Notes under the pieces: model-generated
Told to the model about the DNA's origin: nothing
What the model saw: the letters and a program-made list of their open reading frames with translations, nothing else
Databases searched by the model: none
Shown: positions 9,640 through 19,483 of the stretch, one piece after another
Numbering within the stretch: the first letter of the stretch is position 1
How the letters are laid out: each line of letters begins with the position of its first letter
NCBI RefSeq assembly: GCF_000355905.1
Contig: NZ_APLF01000003.1
Location: forward strand, 124,001 to 188,000
DNA length: 64,000 nucleotides
From: Psychroflexus gondwanensis ACAM 44
Lineage (GTDB): Bacteria > Bacteroidota > Bacteroidia > Flavobacteriales > Flavobacteriaceae
Direction: 5' to 3'
Translations under genes and position numbers: made by a program

Positions 9640-10444
9640 GTTCAATGGCTTTTCTAACACTTCCGTGGTGGTTTAGAAGTTCAATGGCTTTTTGTTCAGG
9701 AATTCCTAAAGCTTTGGCAATCAATGAGCTTCCGCGTTGCTTCAATTTATCATTACTCAATTGCATATCGACCATCTTATTGTCTTTTACTCTTCCGAGT
9801 TTAACCATGACAGAGGTGGATATCATATTTAAGACTAGCTTTTGTGCTGTCCCCGCTTTCATTCTAGAACTTCCCGTTAAGAACTCAGGACCCACAATTA
9901 CTTCGATAGGATAGTCGGAGACTTTAGAAATATCTGTAGTGGGGTTACAGACGATACAGCCTGTCACTATATTTTCTGACTGACATCTTTTTAGGCCCCC
10001 GACGACGTATGGTGTCGAGCCCGAAGCTGCGATTCCAATAACAACATCTGCCGAGTTAATATTATGGGTTTGCAGGTCTTTCCAAGCGTGTTCGGTATCA
10101 TCTTCAGCATGTTCAACTGCTTTTCTAATGGCTTGGTCTCCTCCAGCTATAATCCCGTTGACCATATCTGGTGAAACCCCAAATGTAGGTGGGCATTCAC
10201 TAGCATCCAGTATGCCTAAACGTCCACTAGTGCCTGCTCCTATATAGAAAAGTCTGCCGCCTATTTTCAAGTGTTCTACAATAATATCTACCAACTTTTT
10301 AATCGATGGTATTTGCTTCTCAACCGCTAAGGCTACGCTTTGGTCTTCAGTATTGATAGATTTCAAAAGCTCTGAAGTCGACATCTTTTCTAGGTGTCTG
10401 TAGTTTGAATCTTGTTCAGTTATTTTTGAAAATGTCTTGCTCAT
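9623..10444 (-). CDS. murQ: N-acetylmuramic acid 6-phosphate etherase
   Basis: 273 residues with an SIS sugar-isomerase domain. Diagnostic motifs are FYIGAGTSGRLGILDASE, the conserved ECPPTFG, EHAEDDTEHAWKD, and GIAASGSTPYVVG. MurQ removes the lactyl ether from MurNAc-6-phosphate to give GlcNAc-6-phosphate during cell-wall recycling. The start overlaps the DUF4249 gene's stop by 4 bases. A NamZ-type exo-muramidase at 36.5-37.7 kb could supply MurNAc upstream of this step. Confidence 0.95.
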   Translation of the reverse strand: MSKTFSKITEQDSNYRHLEKMSTSELLKSINTEDQSVALAVEKQIPSIKKLVDIIVEHLKIGGRLFYIGAGTSGRLGILDASECPPTFGVSPDMVNGIIAGGDQAIRKAVEHAEDDTEHAWKDLQTHNINSADVVIGIAASGSTPYVVGGLKRCQSENIVTGCIVCNPTTDISKVSDYPIEVIVGPEFLTGSSRMKAGTAQKLVLNMISTSVMVKLGRVKDNKMVDMQLSNDKLKQRGSSLIAKALGIPEQKAIELLNHHGSVRKAIEHETHQ

Positions 10445-11259
10445 TCTTCAATGGTGTATAGGACTTCATCGACTTCCGATAAACTAAAGTAACCAAAAAT
10501 TAATTCATCCTCATCTGCAGAATTGCTAATATTACCTCTAACGGTAGCAGGCTCAGTTTCGAATGGGCCACCTGCACTTCCAGCTTGAGCTAATAAAATG
10601 TTTAAAAAATTGTAATAAGCCTCAGAAACTCCATGGTTTTCTATAGCGATTTCCATTCCAGGCTCAAGACCTTCATCTGAATATAATCCAAAAATAGAAT
10701 TTCCATCATTGAACTCATCATCGTAAATTTCAAATTCTGGGAAGGCCGCGAAAGGAACAAAAAACTTAAAGAGGTAGTAGTTTTCTATTTCTGCTGGATC
10801 TGTGTAAAACGCTTTCAGCTCAATATCTTCACCACCGAATCCTCCTTCATTGTTTTGTTGTATAGAGTCGATTGGGACAACGGGTTTTAAGGTTTCTGCA
10901 GCTGTATAGAACTGGTTATCGACTTCTATGGATAAGGTATAATCCATATCGATTTCTGGCGCAAAATTTTGAGTGACATATTCACCTGGATTTTGTTCTT
11001 CAAAATTAAAGGCAATGCCATTAGCATCAATTACTATTATATTAGCATTGCTAACAGTGACAGGTTCTTGTTCAAAAAAACCTCTTGTTCGGCTAAGCCT
11101 TATCGTTTGTTCTTCTCCTGTTGTTCCTTTCTTCCACTGCAAAGCAGCATCCACCACTAGTCTTGGTTGAGCTTCTACTAGATTCACTTCCACAACATCT
11201 TCACAAGAGATAAGGACAAGGGCTAGGGCTAGAAATGTTAGTATGTTTTTCATGCTCAA
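10441..11259 (-). CDS. DUF4249 family lipoprotein, partner of TonB receptor
   Basis: 272 residues with lipoprotein signal (LALVLISCEDVVEV, lipidated Cys near 20) and the DUF4249 pattern: EAQPRLVVDAAL, an early strand pair with SNANIIVID, and PVVPIDSIQ in the middle. DUF4249 proteins are almost always encoded next to a TonB-dependent receptor, as here (4-bp overlap with the receptor stop at 11256). It probably sits on the outer membrane surface as an accessory of that receptor. Substrate unknown. Confidence 0.85.
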   Translation of the reverse strand: MSMKNILTFLALALVLISCEDVVEVNLVEAQPRLVVDAALQWKKGTTGEEQTIRLSRTRGFFEQEPVTVSNANIIVIDANGIAFNFEEQNPGEYVTQNFAPEIDMDYTLSIEVDNQFYTAAETLKPVVPIDSIQQNNEGGFGGEDIELKAFYTDPAEIENYYLFKFFVPFAAFPEFEIYDDEFNDGNSIFGLYSDEGLEPGMEIAIENHGVSEAYYNFLNILLAQAGSAGGPFETEPATVRGNISNSADEDELIFGYFSLSEVDEVLYTIEE

Positions 11260-13629
11260 AATTTAAAATTATAACTCACCGAGGGTACTATCCCAAAAAT
11301 AGAAAATCTTACGGCTTCATTTTGACCGGTGGTTGTGTTTTGCTCAAAATTTAATGAAGCGGCATTTCTCCTATTATACACATTATAAATACCGAAATTC
11401 CAGGAGGAAGACCAGTTCTTGTTTTGCCGCTCTGGGGTGTAAGTGGCAGAGATATCCAATCTGTGAAAACTAGGTAACCTGTTTAAATTTCTACCTTCAA
11501 AAACGGGAATGTTGAGATCTTGAAATTCAAATTGTCCCACTGGGAAATTCACAGGTCGACCTGTTTGAAGCACAAAATTGGCATTTAATTGCCACTTTGG
11601 GTTAAGTTCATAACTACTGGTTAATGAAATATCATGTGTTTTATCGAATCCATTTAGGTACCAATTGCCGTTATTAATACCGATTTCATTGGGGGTTCTT
11701 CCTGGAGTTCTTTGCTCGCTTCTGGATAAAGTGTAGGATAACCAGCCTGTAAGTCTACCCGTATTTTTCTTCAGATAAAATTCCAATCCATAGGCTCTTG
11801 ATTCACCATTCAAAATTGAGCGCTCTATAGCATCATTGGCAATTAAATTGGCACCATCTATATAGTCAATTCTGTTGGCAATGCTTTTATAGAATACTTC
11901 AGTTTCTAACGTAAAAGGGAAGTTTTCAAAATCTTTGAAAAATCCTAAAGCATATTGATCTAGTTTTTGGGGCTTCACGTAAGTCCCGCTAGGAGTCCAC
12001 ACATCAAATGGAGTGGGAGAGGACGTGTTGGAAAGCAGATGTAAATTCTGAACCATACGGTTATAGCTCGCTTTTATGGAGGTGTAATCGTCTAGAGCGA
12101 AAGAAATTCCCAGTCGAGGCTCAAAATTGATAAAACTTTCACTGATGGATGAGGTATTCCCTTCTCGCGTATCTATGGGTTGAGCTTCCACATAAATATC
12201 TCGAATATCGTCATATAGCAACGGATTATCGTTGGCATACACATCTATGGACTCATCTTCCATTCTTAAAAACGCACTAACTCTCAACCCATATTGGATA
12301 TTTATATTATCGGTTAAAGATTGATTAACAGAAATAAAGGCCGCATTGTCGAAGGCAAATTTATTATCTAAAGCTCTAGAGTTGATACCAGAGTCTGCGC
12401 TGGTTGGCACAATTTCTCCTGGATCGATGGTGTATTGAATGCTGCTCAATCCATAAGTTAGACTCATTTCAGAATTGATCTCGTGATTGATTTGATAGCT
12501 TAAATCGAAATTGGAAATGCTATTTCGAAAATTAAATCCCACCAAAGCCAAATCCAATTCATAATTATATTGACTAAAAGAGAAATTTAATTTTGAATTG
12601 ATCTTATCATTAAATTCATGTTTCCAGTCTAATATTCCAAACGCATTCCCGTAAATGTTGGTAAAACTATCGTTGATATTGACATAATCCTTTCCGTAAT
12701 ACCCTGAAAAGCTCAGCGAATTTTTTTCATCAATATTGAAATTCAATTTGGTGTTTAAATCGTAGAAATAGGCAGAGTTTTGGTTATCTGCTAATTTCAG
12801 AAATAAATGTGCGTAAGTACCTCGACCACTAATTAGAAATGAGCTTTTATCTTTTTGAATAGGGCCTTCCAAAGTCAATTTACTAGAAATAACACCAATA
12901 CCACCTTCACCTTTTAAAGACTGGCTGTTTCCTGTTTTTTGTTGAATATCCAGTACAGAAGAAACTCTTCCTCCATAATTGGAGGGAATGCCACCTTTGT
13001 AAAGTTTTAGATTCTTAATAGCATCTGGGTTAAAAATGGAGAAAAAACCAAATAAATGCGAGGAGTTATAAATAAGAGCATCATCAATAAGAATTAAGTT
13101 TTGATCTGTAGCTCCACCTCTTACATTAAAGCCTGAAGCCCCTTCACCAGCATTAGATACTCCAGGCAATAAGAGTAGAGATTGAATGACGTCTACTTCT
13201 CCAAAAACCACCGGTATTTTTTTAATACTAGACGCATCCAGCTTACTTACACTCATTTCGGGATCCCTTATATTAATTCCTTCAATATTATCTGTAATTA
13301 AAATTTCGTCAAGGTCTTCAGTTTTATAAAGAAGGGTGAAATCTATAATTTTGTCGCTGTACAATGATAATTCCATTTCGATATCTCGGAAGCCCACGTA
13401 AGAGACTTTCAGTATATAGGTTCCTTCAGCAAGTTGTAGTGAGTAGTTTCCATTTTGGTCGGAGACTGTTCCTTTATTTGGATCAATGATCTGAATAGTT
13501 GCTCCAAAAACCGGCAAACCAGCATCATCTGTCACTTTACCAGATAACTTGTATCCTTGGCTAAATAAGACTTGGGAGATGAAAAGTGTAAAAAACAGTA
13601 TGGAAGATTTGATAGCTTTATTTTTGCAT
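11256..13629 (-). CDS. TonB-dependent outer membrane receptor (start codon out of frame by one base)
   Basis: The frame encodes a signal-peptide-like stretch (SSILFFTLFISQVLFSQ), a carboxypeptidase-regulatory-like domain (KLSGKVTDDAGLPVFGATI), a plug (LLLPGVSNAGEGASGFNVRG; IDDALIYNSSHLFGFFS) and a long beta barrel ending SVSYNFKF, all intact for ~790 residues. The only nearby ATG (13629-13627) lies one base out of frame and reaches a stop after three codons. In the receptor frame a TGA sits just before it. The next standard start, GTG at 13535, would lose the signal peptide. This is therefore a one-base insertion (real, or a sequence error) or a non-standard start. It pairs with the DUF4249 gene. 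Ligand unknown. Confidence 0.85.
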
Positions 13630-13703
13630 CAAATATATTTAACCTATTGGTTTTAAACTCATATTAACTTTTAAATAAAACCAAAAATTTTTATCTTAAA
13701 GTA

Positions 13704-14345
13704 TCAGCGTTTCCTAGATAGAGTAAGCCCATCTCTAATGGGAAGTAAAACGGTTTCTATTCTAGGATCGTCCCTTAAAAGTGTATTGTAGGCCAATAAG
13801 GCTTTGGTATCCTCATCTTTTGGGTGTAGGGTTTCAACAATCTTACCACTCCAAAGCACATTATCGGATAGGAGTAAGCCTCCTGGTTTTAACTTATCAA
13901 TAATCAGTTCAAAATACTTAGGATAGGACTTTTTATCGGCATCCATAAAGACTAAATCAAATTGGATGTCGATCTCTGGTATAATTCTTCTTGCATCTCC
14001 AGTATATTGTATTATTTGAGGGCCAAAACCACTCAAATCGAAGTATTTCCTCTGCAAGTCGTATACTTCTTCATTGCGATCTATGGTATGGAGTTTCCCT
14101 TCTTTTGAAAGGCCTTCTGCTAGGCTTAGAGCAGAGTAACCTGTGTAGGTGCCGATTTCTAATATTGAGGTTGGCTGAACTAATTTCGAAATTAAACTCA
14201 ATAAACGCCCTTGGAAATGTCCACTCAACATTCTAGGTTGTAAGACCTTCTGCCAAGTTTCTTTGGTTAACTGCTGAAGTAATTCAGGTTCCATTTCCGT
14301 ATGGGATTCTGCATACGCCTGAAGCTTTGAAGAGATAAAATCCAT
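13704..14345 (-). CDS. Class I SAM-dependent O-methyltransferase
   Basis: 213 residues of the caffeoyl-CoA/catechol O-methyltransferase type (Methyltransf_3). SAM-binding motif ILEIGTYTGYSALSLAEGL, acidic residue in LHTIDRNEE, metal/substrate motif DLVFMDADKKSYPKY and GGLLLSDNVLW are all present. It is cytosolic and probably methylates a vicinal-diol aromatic. It overlaps the upstream decarboxylase gene by one base and ends the kynurenine cluster, so a 3-hydroxyanthranilate or 3-hydroxykynurenine-derived substrate is possible but unproven. Confidence 0.88.
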   Translation of the reverse strand: MDFISSKLQAYAESHTEMEPELLQQLTKETWQKVLQPRMLSGHFQGRLLSLISKLVQPTSILEIGTYTGYSALSLAEGLSKEGKLHTIDRNEEVYDLQRKYFDLSGFGPQIIQYTGDARRIIPEIDIQFDLVFMDADKKSYPKYFELIIDKLKPGGLLLSDNVLWSGKIVETLHPKDEDTKALLAYNTLLRDDPRIETVLLPIRDGLTLSRKR

Positions 14346-15430
14346 TAACTTATTATTTTTTTGACTAGCTTTTCTTTTTCAGCTTCATCTTCCCCAAATA
14401 ACCATTGCAAGACATTATCCGACCAGATTTCATTTTTTTCAGATTCAGTGATAATCTTTTCGTGTAAGGCCAGATCCAAGATTTTTCCAGGATAAGAAGA
14501 TTGAGGTTCGCTTTCCATCTCTCCCAAAGGATATGGATCGTCCAAGCCTGCTATAATTTGAGAACTGTTTTGATTCTCCAACAATAACTTTAAAGATCTG
14601 GTATCATGAACCAGCGTGTCAAAAAAGATATTTTTATGCCCTACCGATTTCCTAGGGTGGACTTTGCCTTCAAACAAATCTGGTCGACCATCAAAGCCTT
14701 GGATTCGTCTCCCTAGATTGATTTGTGCCAATTGTCCACCATGAGCAAAACAGACCCGCATGTTGGGGTATTTGTCGGGATATCCATTAAGGGTTAGAAA
14801 ATGATAGGCATCTGCACATTGCGCCAACATCCAGATAAGATGAAAACGCCAAGAGGTATTTTCCAGCTTAATGAATTTTTCACCATCATAAGGATGGATT
14901 TCAACAGCTAGATTATATTTACTCGCCAGTTCAAAAATAGGTTCGTTTTCTTCATCAAAAATACATCGCCAAGTCCCAATAGTGTCCATGTAGTGGGTGG
15001 GAAGGCAGAGCAATTTCAAACCTAGTTCTTCAACACAGCGTTCTATTTCCCACAAAGCTCCATTTACAAAGCCGGGGTGAACCACAAAGCCGCAGGTGAA
15101 TTTATTGGGATGATTATGTTGAACTTTAGCATTAAAATCATTTTGAAAGCGCAAGGCTTTCTTCATTTCCTCTACACGTAAGCCATTGCCATAAAGTTGA
15201 GACAAATTTAAAACCACCGCATGGTCTATCTTGTAACGCTCCATCCATTCCAGTTTTTCATTCAAGAAAAAGCTAGAATCGGTGACGGGGCGTTTCCACC
15301 CTTTCTGAAGCATGAATTTTTTATCCTCATCTATCCAAAAGATTTCTTTTTCCCTCATAAAATCAGGGATTTCTTCAGGATAGGGAAGTAGGTGAGAATG
15401 TCCGTTTATTCTAAGATTTCTTTTCGTCAT
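14345..15430 (-). CDS. ACMSD-like amidohydrolase (2-amino-3-carboxymuconate-6-semialdehyde decarboxylase)
   Basis: About 361 residues of the amidohydrolase-2 family. The metal-binding HxH is in INGHSHLLPYP. ERCVEELGLK, MRVCFAHGGQL, DTLVHDTRSLKLLLE and the final GLDDPYPLGE correspond closely to the ACMSD pattern (ERCVKELG, VCFAHGG, TDYPFPLGE in the animal enzymes). ACMSD decarboxylates the ring-opened product of 3-hydroxyanthranilate and so diverts it from NAD synthesis to catabolism. Neighbouring kmo and kynU support this. I start at MTKRNLRINGHSH. A Met six codons earlier is possible. Confidence 0.82.
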   Translation of the reverse strand: MTKRNLRINGHSHLLPYPEEIPDFMREKEIFWIDEDKKFMLQKGWKRPVTDSSFFLNEKLEWMERYKIDHAVVLNLSQLYGNGLRVEEMKKALRFQNDFNAKVQHNHPNKFTCGFVVHPGFVNGALWEIERCVEELGLKLLCLPTHYMDTIGTWRCIFDEENEPIFELASKYNLAVEIHPYDGEKFIKLENTSWRFHLIWMLAQCADAYHFLTLNGYPDKYPNMRVCFAHGGQLAQINLGRRIQGFDGRPDLFEGKVHPRKSVGHKNIFFDTLVHDTRSLKLLLENQNSSQIIAGLDDPYPLGEMESEPQSSYPGKILDLALHEKIITESEKNEIWSDNVLQWLFGEDEAEKEKLVKKIIS

Positions 15431-15609
15431 CACTTTTGGTTTACACAAACTGAGCTAAAATCTTCAAAAAAAGAAATGCCCAGTCTTTGGCTAGAACTAC
15501 CGCAATTTAATCATAAATTAAAGTTTTTGACTCTTAGAAAGCTTACTAAAATCTAGGTTTATTTTCACTTCCTAGGAATAGTTCAATCTCAGTCTTAGTA
15601 AAAAAGAAA

Positions 15610-17001
15610 TTAGACTTCAAATAGGAGTTCCCCTTCCAAAACCTGCTGACTTACTTTTTGAATCATTGTAAGCTGGTCTCTTAAACTTTGATTCCCATTC
15701 AATTTATGGTGTTTTAGGAGTCCCAAAATGGCTTTATCTTGAGCTCGGCCTTTGTCCATAGCTTCTTTGTAGGAGACTTCTTCACTAAAAGTGACTAGAG
15801 AATATTTAGAAAAATACTCCTTAGGAAATTCTTTTTCTAGAGCCAATTCAAGCTTGCGTTTTTCTAAAAATAAATCTTGAGCCGTGTGGGATTTCATTTC
15901 ATGAAAATTATCCAAAGCCAAGTCAGCAATGGCATCTGCATCTGGTTTTCTTGAGTCGCTAAACGCCTTAAATGCTGCTTTCAGATCGAAATTGGTTTCT
16001 GCTAAAATATCATCAAATTCCACAACATCTTCAAACGAGGCATTCATTCCCTGACCGTAAAACGGAACAATCGCATGAGAGGCATCTCCCATAAGGAGTG
16101 CTTTCCCATAGGTCCACGGATTACACCTCACTGTCCCTAAAGGCGCCGTAGGATTCTCAAAAAATTCAGTCCCCAAATTAGGCATCAAAGCGAGGGCATC
16201 TGGGTAGTCGGTTTTGAAGTAGTCTTCAACGCTTTCTGCGGTAGTTAAGGAATTAAAATTATGCAGGCCACCTTCATAAGCCAAGAACAAGGTTACCGTG
16301 AAGCTATTGTCTTGGTTTGGTAAGGCAATGAGCATATTTTCTCCCCTTGGCCAAATGTGCAAGGCTCCTTTTTCTGCAGCATACTCCCCTTCAGCACTGG
16401 GAGGAAACGTCAATTCTTTATAGCCGTGCGTCAAGAAATTTTGAGAATGGCTAAATAAGAAACCGCGTTCTTTTTCCATTTGCTGCCTCACGACAGAGCC
16501 AGCGCCATCAGTACCAAAAATGACATCTGCTTTTATGGTATATTCTGAATTTGAATCTGCTGTCTTAAAATTCGCGTGGGCTTGCTTCAAGTCTACGTGA
16601 ACACAGGAGTGATTGAATTTAAGATCGACATTTTTGAAGGTATCCAACTCATCCAATAGAATTTTATTAAGACCGCTTCTAGAAATGGAGTTGATGTACT
16701 CTCCATCTCTTCCGCTGTATTTAGAAAGTTGAGTATGGCCTTCTTTATCGTGTAGCATTCGACCTAACATAGGAATGCAAAGCGCTTCAATTTTTTTCTC
16801 TAAGCCTACCCGTTTTATGCCTTTTAGGCCTCTATTGGAAAGGGCTAAGTTGATAGAGCGACCTGCAGATAAATTGACAGTCCTCATATCCTCTCGTTTT
16901 TCCACTAAAGTTACATGGTAGCCACGTTGAGCAAGGCGAAGAGCTAGCAGCGATCCGCAAAGTCCAGCTCCAATAATAAGTACAGATTCAGTTTTAAGCA
17001 T
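15610..17001 (-). CDS. kmo: Kynurenine 3-monooxygenase
   Basis: 463 residues, a flavin monooxygenase of normal length. The FAD motif GAGLCGSLLALRLA is at the N-terminus, the second FAD signature appears as FGTDGAGSVVRQQM, and the third as LLMGDASHAIVPFYGQGMN. The SAGRSINLALSNRG segment is characteristic of KMO among these enzymes. It hydroxylates kynurenine to 3-hydroxykynurenine using NADPH and O2. It overlaps kynU by 8 bases, so the two are cotranscribed. A gap of ~160 bases separates it from the decarboxylase gene. Confidence 0.94.
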   Translation of the reverse strand: MLKTESVLIIGAGLCGSLLALRLAQRGYHVTLVEKREDMRTVNLSAGRSINLALSNRGLKGIKRVGLEKKIEALCIPMLGRMLHDKEGHTQLSKYSGRDGEYINSISRSGLNKILLDELDTFKNVDLKFNHSCVHVDLKQAHANFKTADSNSEYTIKADVIFGTDGAGSVVRQQMEKERGFLFSHSQNFLTHGYKELTFPPSAEGEYAAEKGALHIWPRGENMLIALPNQDNSFTVTLFLAYEGGLHNFNSLTTAESVEDYFKTDYPDALALMPNLGTEFFENPTAPLGTVRCNPWTYGKALLMGDASHAIVPFYGQGMNASFEDVVEFDDILAETNFDLKAAFKAFSDSRKPDADAIADLALDNFHEMKSHTAQDLFLEKRKLELALEKEFPKEYFSKYSLVTFSEEVSYKEAMDKGRAQDKAILGLLKHHKLNGNQSLRDQLTMIQKVSQQVLEGELLFEV

Positions 17002-18262
17002 TTAAGCAGTGTTTTAAAATTTCCACAAAGGTGAATACATCGGTATAAGAATTATAGAGCGGAGCAGGAGCGATCCGGATCACATCCGGTTCTCTCCAGT
17101 CTGCCACCACACCTTTGTCCATCAACTGATGGAATAGTGATTTATTAGCATTTTTGACTTGTATAGATAATTGGCAACCTCTTTCTTCTGGGGATCTTGG
17201 AGTTAAAATTGAAATCTCTTCCATATCTAAATCATCGATAAGAAATTCCAGAAAACCAGTTAAGAGCACAGATTTTTTCCTAATGTTATCAAAGCCTGCT
17301 TTATCAAAAAGATCCAAAGAGGATCGAGTCCCTGCTAAAGATAGAATTGGCGGATTGCTCAATTGCCATCCGTCTGCGGTTGGAATAGGATCGAAGTCTA
17401 CTCGCATATTGAATCGTGAATCTTTGTTATGTCCCCACCATCCTACAAAGCGATTGATATGTTCATCAGCGATATGTTTTTCATGTATAAAACAACCGCC
17501 TAAACTTCCAGGCCCAGAGTTGAGGTATTTATAGGTACACCACACGGCAAAGTCGGCCCCAATATCGTGCAAATTGGGTTGGATATTTCCAGCTCCGTGC
17601 GCCAGATCAAAACCAACGGTGATGTCCTTTGTTTTCGATACCTCTGTAATTCGTTTTAAATCATAAGCTTGACCAGAATAATAATTGGTACTGCCTATCA
17701 TCACCAAAGCAATCTCATCGCCGTGTTCCTCGATAATTTGTTCAAAATCTTCTGTTCTGCAGAGATGCTCACCAGGTCTAGGTTTCCACAATAGTAAACC
17801 CTCTTTAGGGTCTATATTGTGAAATTTCAATTGAGATTCTACAGCATATTTGTCAGACGGAAAGGCATCGCTCTCAATAAGGATTTTAAATTTTTTGGGA
17901 GTAGGTTTATAAAAAGAAACCATCATGAGGTGTAAGTTTACCGTGAGGGTATTCATAATGACCACTTCTTGAGGTTGGGCGCCTACTATTTTAGCCATTG
18001 AGTCTGCGAGGTCTTCATTGGAGGTCATCCACGGATGTGTTGCATGGCTATGACCTTCTACGCCTAAGTCTGCCCAGTCCTGTAATTCTTGTTGAATAAA
18101 GGCAGAGGTTTGTTTAGGTTGGAGTCCTAGAGAATTCCCACACAAATAAACTTTCGGAGAGCCATCTTTTGCCTTAGGAAAAAGAAACTCAGATCGATAG
18201 GCTTTTAGCGGATCAGCCTCGTCTAGCTGTTCTGCAAACGATTTGGTGTTTTGGTATTTCAT
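16994..18262 (-). CDS. kynU: Kynureninase
   Basis: 422 residues, a PLP fold-type I enzyme. Visible are the N-terminal VYLCGNSLGLQPKQT, the PLP aspartate segment TVGFDLAHGAGNIQPNL, the Schiff-base lysine in VWCTYKYLNSGPGSLGG and the C-terminal DWREPDVIRIAPAPLYNSYTD. It cleaves (3-hydroxy)kynurenine into (3-hydroxy)anthranilate and alanine. It lies directly upstream of and overlaps kmo, which provides its 3-hydroxy substrate. Tryptophan dioxygenase, formamidase and 3-hydroxyanthranilate dioxygenase are not in the window. Confidence 0.95.
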   Translation of the reverse strand: MKYQNTKSFAEQLDEADPLKAYRSEFLFPKAKDGSPKVYLCGNSLGLQPKQTSAFIQQELQDWADLGVEGHSHATHPWMTSNEDLADSMAKIVGAQPQEVVIMNTLTVNLHLMMVSFYKPTPKKFKILIESDAFPSDKYAVESQLKFHNIDPKEGLLLWKPRPGEHLCRTEDFEQIIEEHGDEIALVMIGSTNYYSGQAYDLKRITEVSKTKDITVGFDLAHGAGNIQPNLHDIGADFAVWCTYKYLNSGPGSLGGCFIHEKHIADEHINRFVGWWGHNKDSRFNMRVDFDPIPTADGWQLSNPPILSLAGTRSSLDLFDKAGFDNIRKKSVLLTGFLEFLIDDLDMEEISILTPRSPEERGCQLSIQVKNANKSLFHQLMDKGVVADWREPDVIRIAPAPLYNSYTDVFTFVEILKHCLNA

Positions 18263-18265
18263 ATC

Positions 18266-18958
18266 CTAATTTACACTGATGTTTGTAAAATACAATCTAA
18301 AACTGCCGTCTTTATTTTTATGATTTTTGGCCAATTTTAGACCCTTAAAGTCTTCATAATCTTCCCAAGTGGTCACCAATCTTGGTTTTTCACTCCCGCT
18401 TGGAGTATAAGACCACTCTTGAATTCTCATGGTGTCATCCAGATAGATTTTATAGGTATCTCCTGGCGTATAACCTGCTGTTTTTGCATACATGACCGTA
18501 ACTTCCATTAGTTTTTCTTTAGAAATAGGGGCTTCTACATTTTCTTGAGTTTCGTAATCAAAATTTTCATCCCAAACCAACTGAAATGGAAATAAGAGCC
18601 AATACTTATCATTGATAAAAGCTTGATCGATGGACTTTAATTCTTCGGTCATTTCACTTCTTTTATAGGTAACCGTGGTATCTTTGGTCATCATACTCAC
18701 TTGGTCAGTTTTTGGGTTCCATTCCCAAGACCGCTCAGAGTGATTTTCCCCTGCATCTACGTTAAATGTATATTTAAAAGTCTCTACATTGGACCAGTTA
18801 CTATAGCCATTGGCATTGGCGATTTCTTCGAGCAAACTAGGCTCTTCCATGGCAGTTTCGTTAGTTTCTGGTGAAGACTCGCTTTCTTCTTTTTTGTCTT
18901 TTTGAGTCTGGCAGCTCCATAGGACCACCGATAGTAAAATAAGTGTAAAGGTTTTCAT
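18266..18958 (-). CDS. Lipoprotein of unknown function
   Basis: 230 residues with a lipoprotein signal (LILLSVVLWSC) followed by an acidic, low-complexity linker (KKEESESSPETNETAMEEP) and a beta-rich domain that begins ANGYSNWSNVETFKYTFN. The NGYxxWxxVETxxYTFN segment resembles a flavobacterial outer-membrane lipoprotein family (DUF6503-like). It ends 3 bases before kynU and may head that operon, but its role in tryptophan catabolism is not evident. Confidence 0.7.
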   Translation of the reverse strand: MKTFTLILLSVVLWSCQTQKDKKEESESSPETNETAMEEPSLLEEIANANGYSNWSNVETFKYTFNVDAGENHSERSWEWNPKTDQVSMMTKDTTVTYKRSEMTEELKSIDQAFINDKYWLLFPFQLVWDENFDYETQENVEAPISKEKLMEVTVMYAKTAGYTPGDTYKIYLDDTMRIQEWSYTPSGSEKPRLVTTWEDYEDFKGLKLAKNHKNKDGSFRLYFTNISVN

Positions 18959-19105
18959 GAGGTTGTTTTTTGTAAAGTTAAACTTTTCAATGAGCCTCTA
19001 CAAATTATGTCTTTTGGAAGTCTTATTTATTAACGTTTGTAGGATGTAATGAGGTAAAATTTTCTTTAGGACTCTTTCCCTAACTACACTTATATCGATA
19101 AAACC

Positions 19106-19300
19106 GTGAATCTCGATGGTTTCATCACCGATAGTCTTGAAAATCCGCTGACCAATACCAAGGTGATCGCTACGCCATTTGAAAAAGCTAATGCACAAAT
19201 CGAATTTAGTATAAGCAGTTCCAAAGGAGAATATAGGCTGAAGCTGGAAAGCCATCCATCTCACCTTTTTCTAAATTTTTATAAAACACAAAATGAGTAG
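19106..19300 (+). pseudogene. A1: truncated receptor N-terminal domain remnant
   Basis: Reads (GTG) NLDGFITDSLENPL then SISSSKGEYRLKLES, matching residues ~22-75 of the intact receptor at 31537 but lacking the signal peptide. After LES it diverges into unrelated sequence and stops. This is the leftmost and most degraded of five copies of the same 5' receptor segment and lies on the other side of selD-mnmH from the rest. The 18959-19105 stretch before it and 19301-19483 after it contain nothing else I can support. Confidence 0.8.
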
Positions 19301-19483
19301 AACAACACCTATTTTTAGTTTAGGGTCTGTTTTGAAGTAAAGTACCTGACTTACACGAGGTTATTTTGTTTGGCAGTAAGGCGGAAAACCCAGACATAGC
19401 CATGACGTGTATTTTCAACTTAGCTGACGAGCAAAAGAACAAGTAGAAATAGGCAGGTTAATTCATCACAGACTTTCAATTCA

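Noticed and set aside
9609-9914. Plus-strand ORF of 101 codons
   Set aside because: Antisense to murQ, which has full family motifs.
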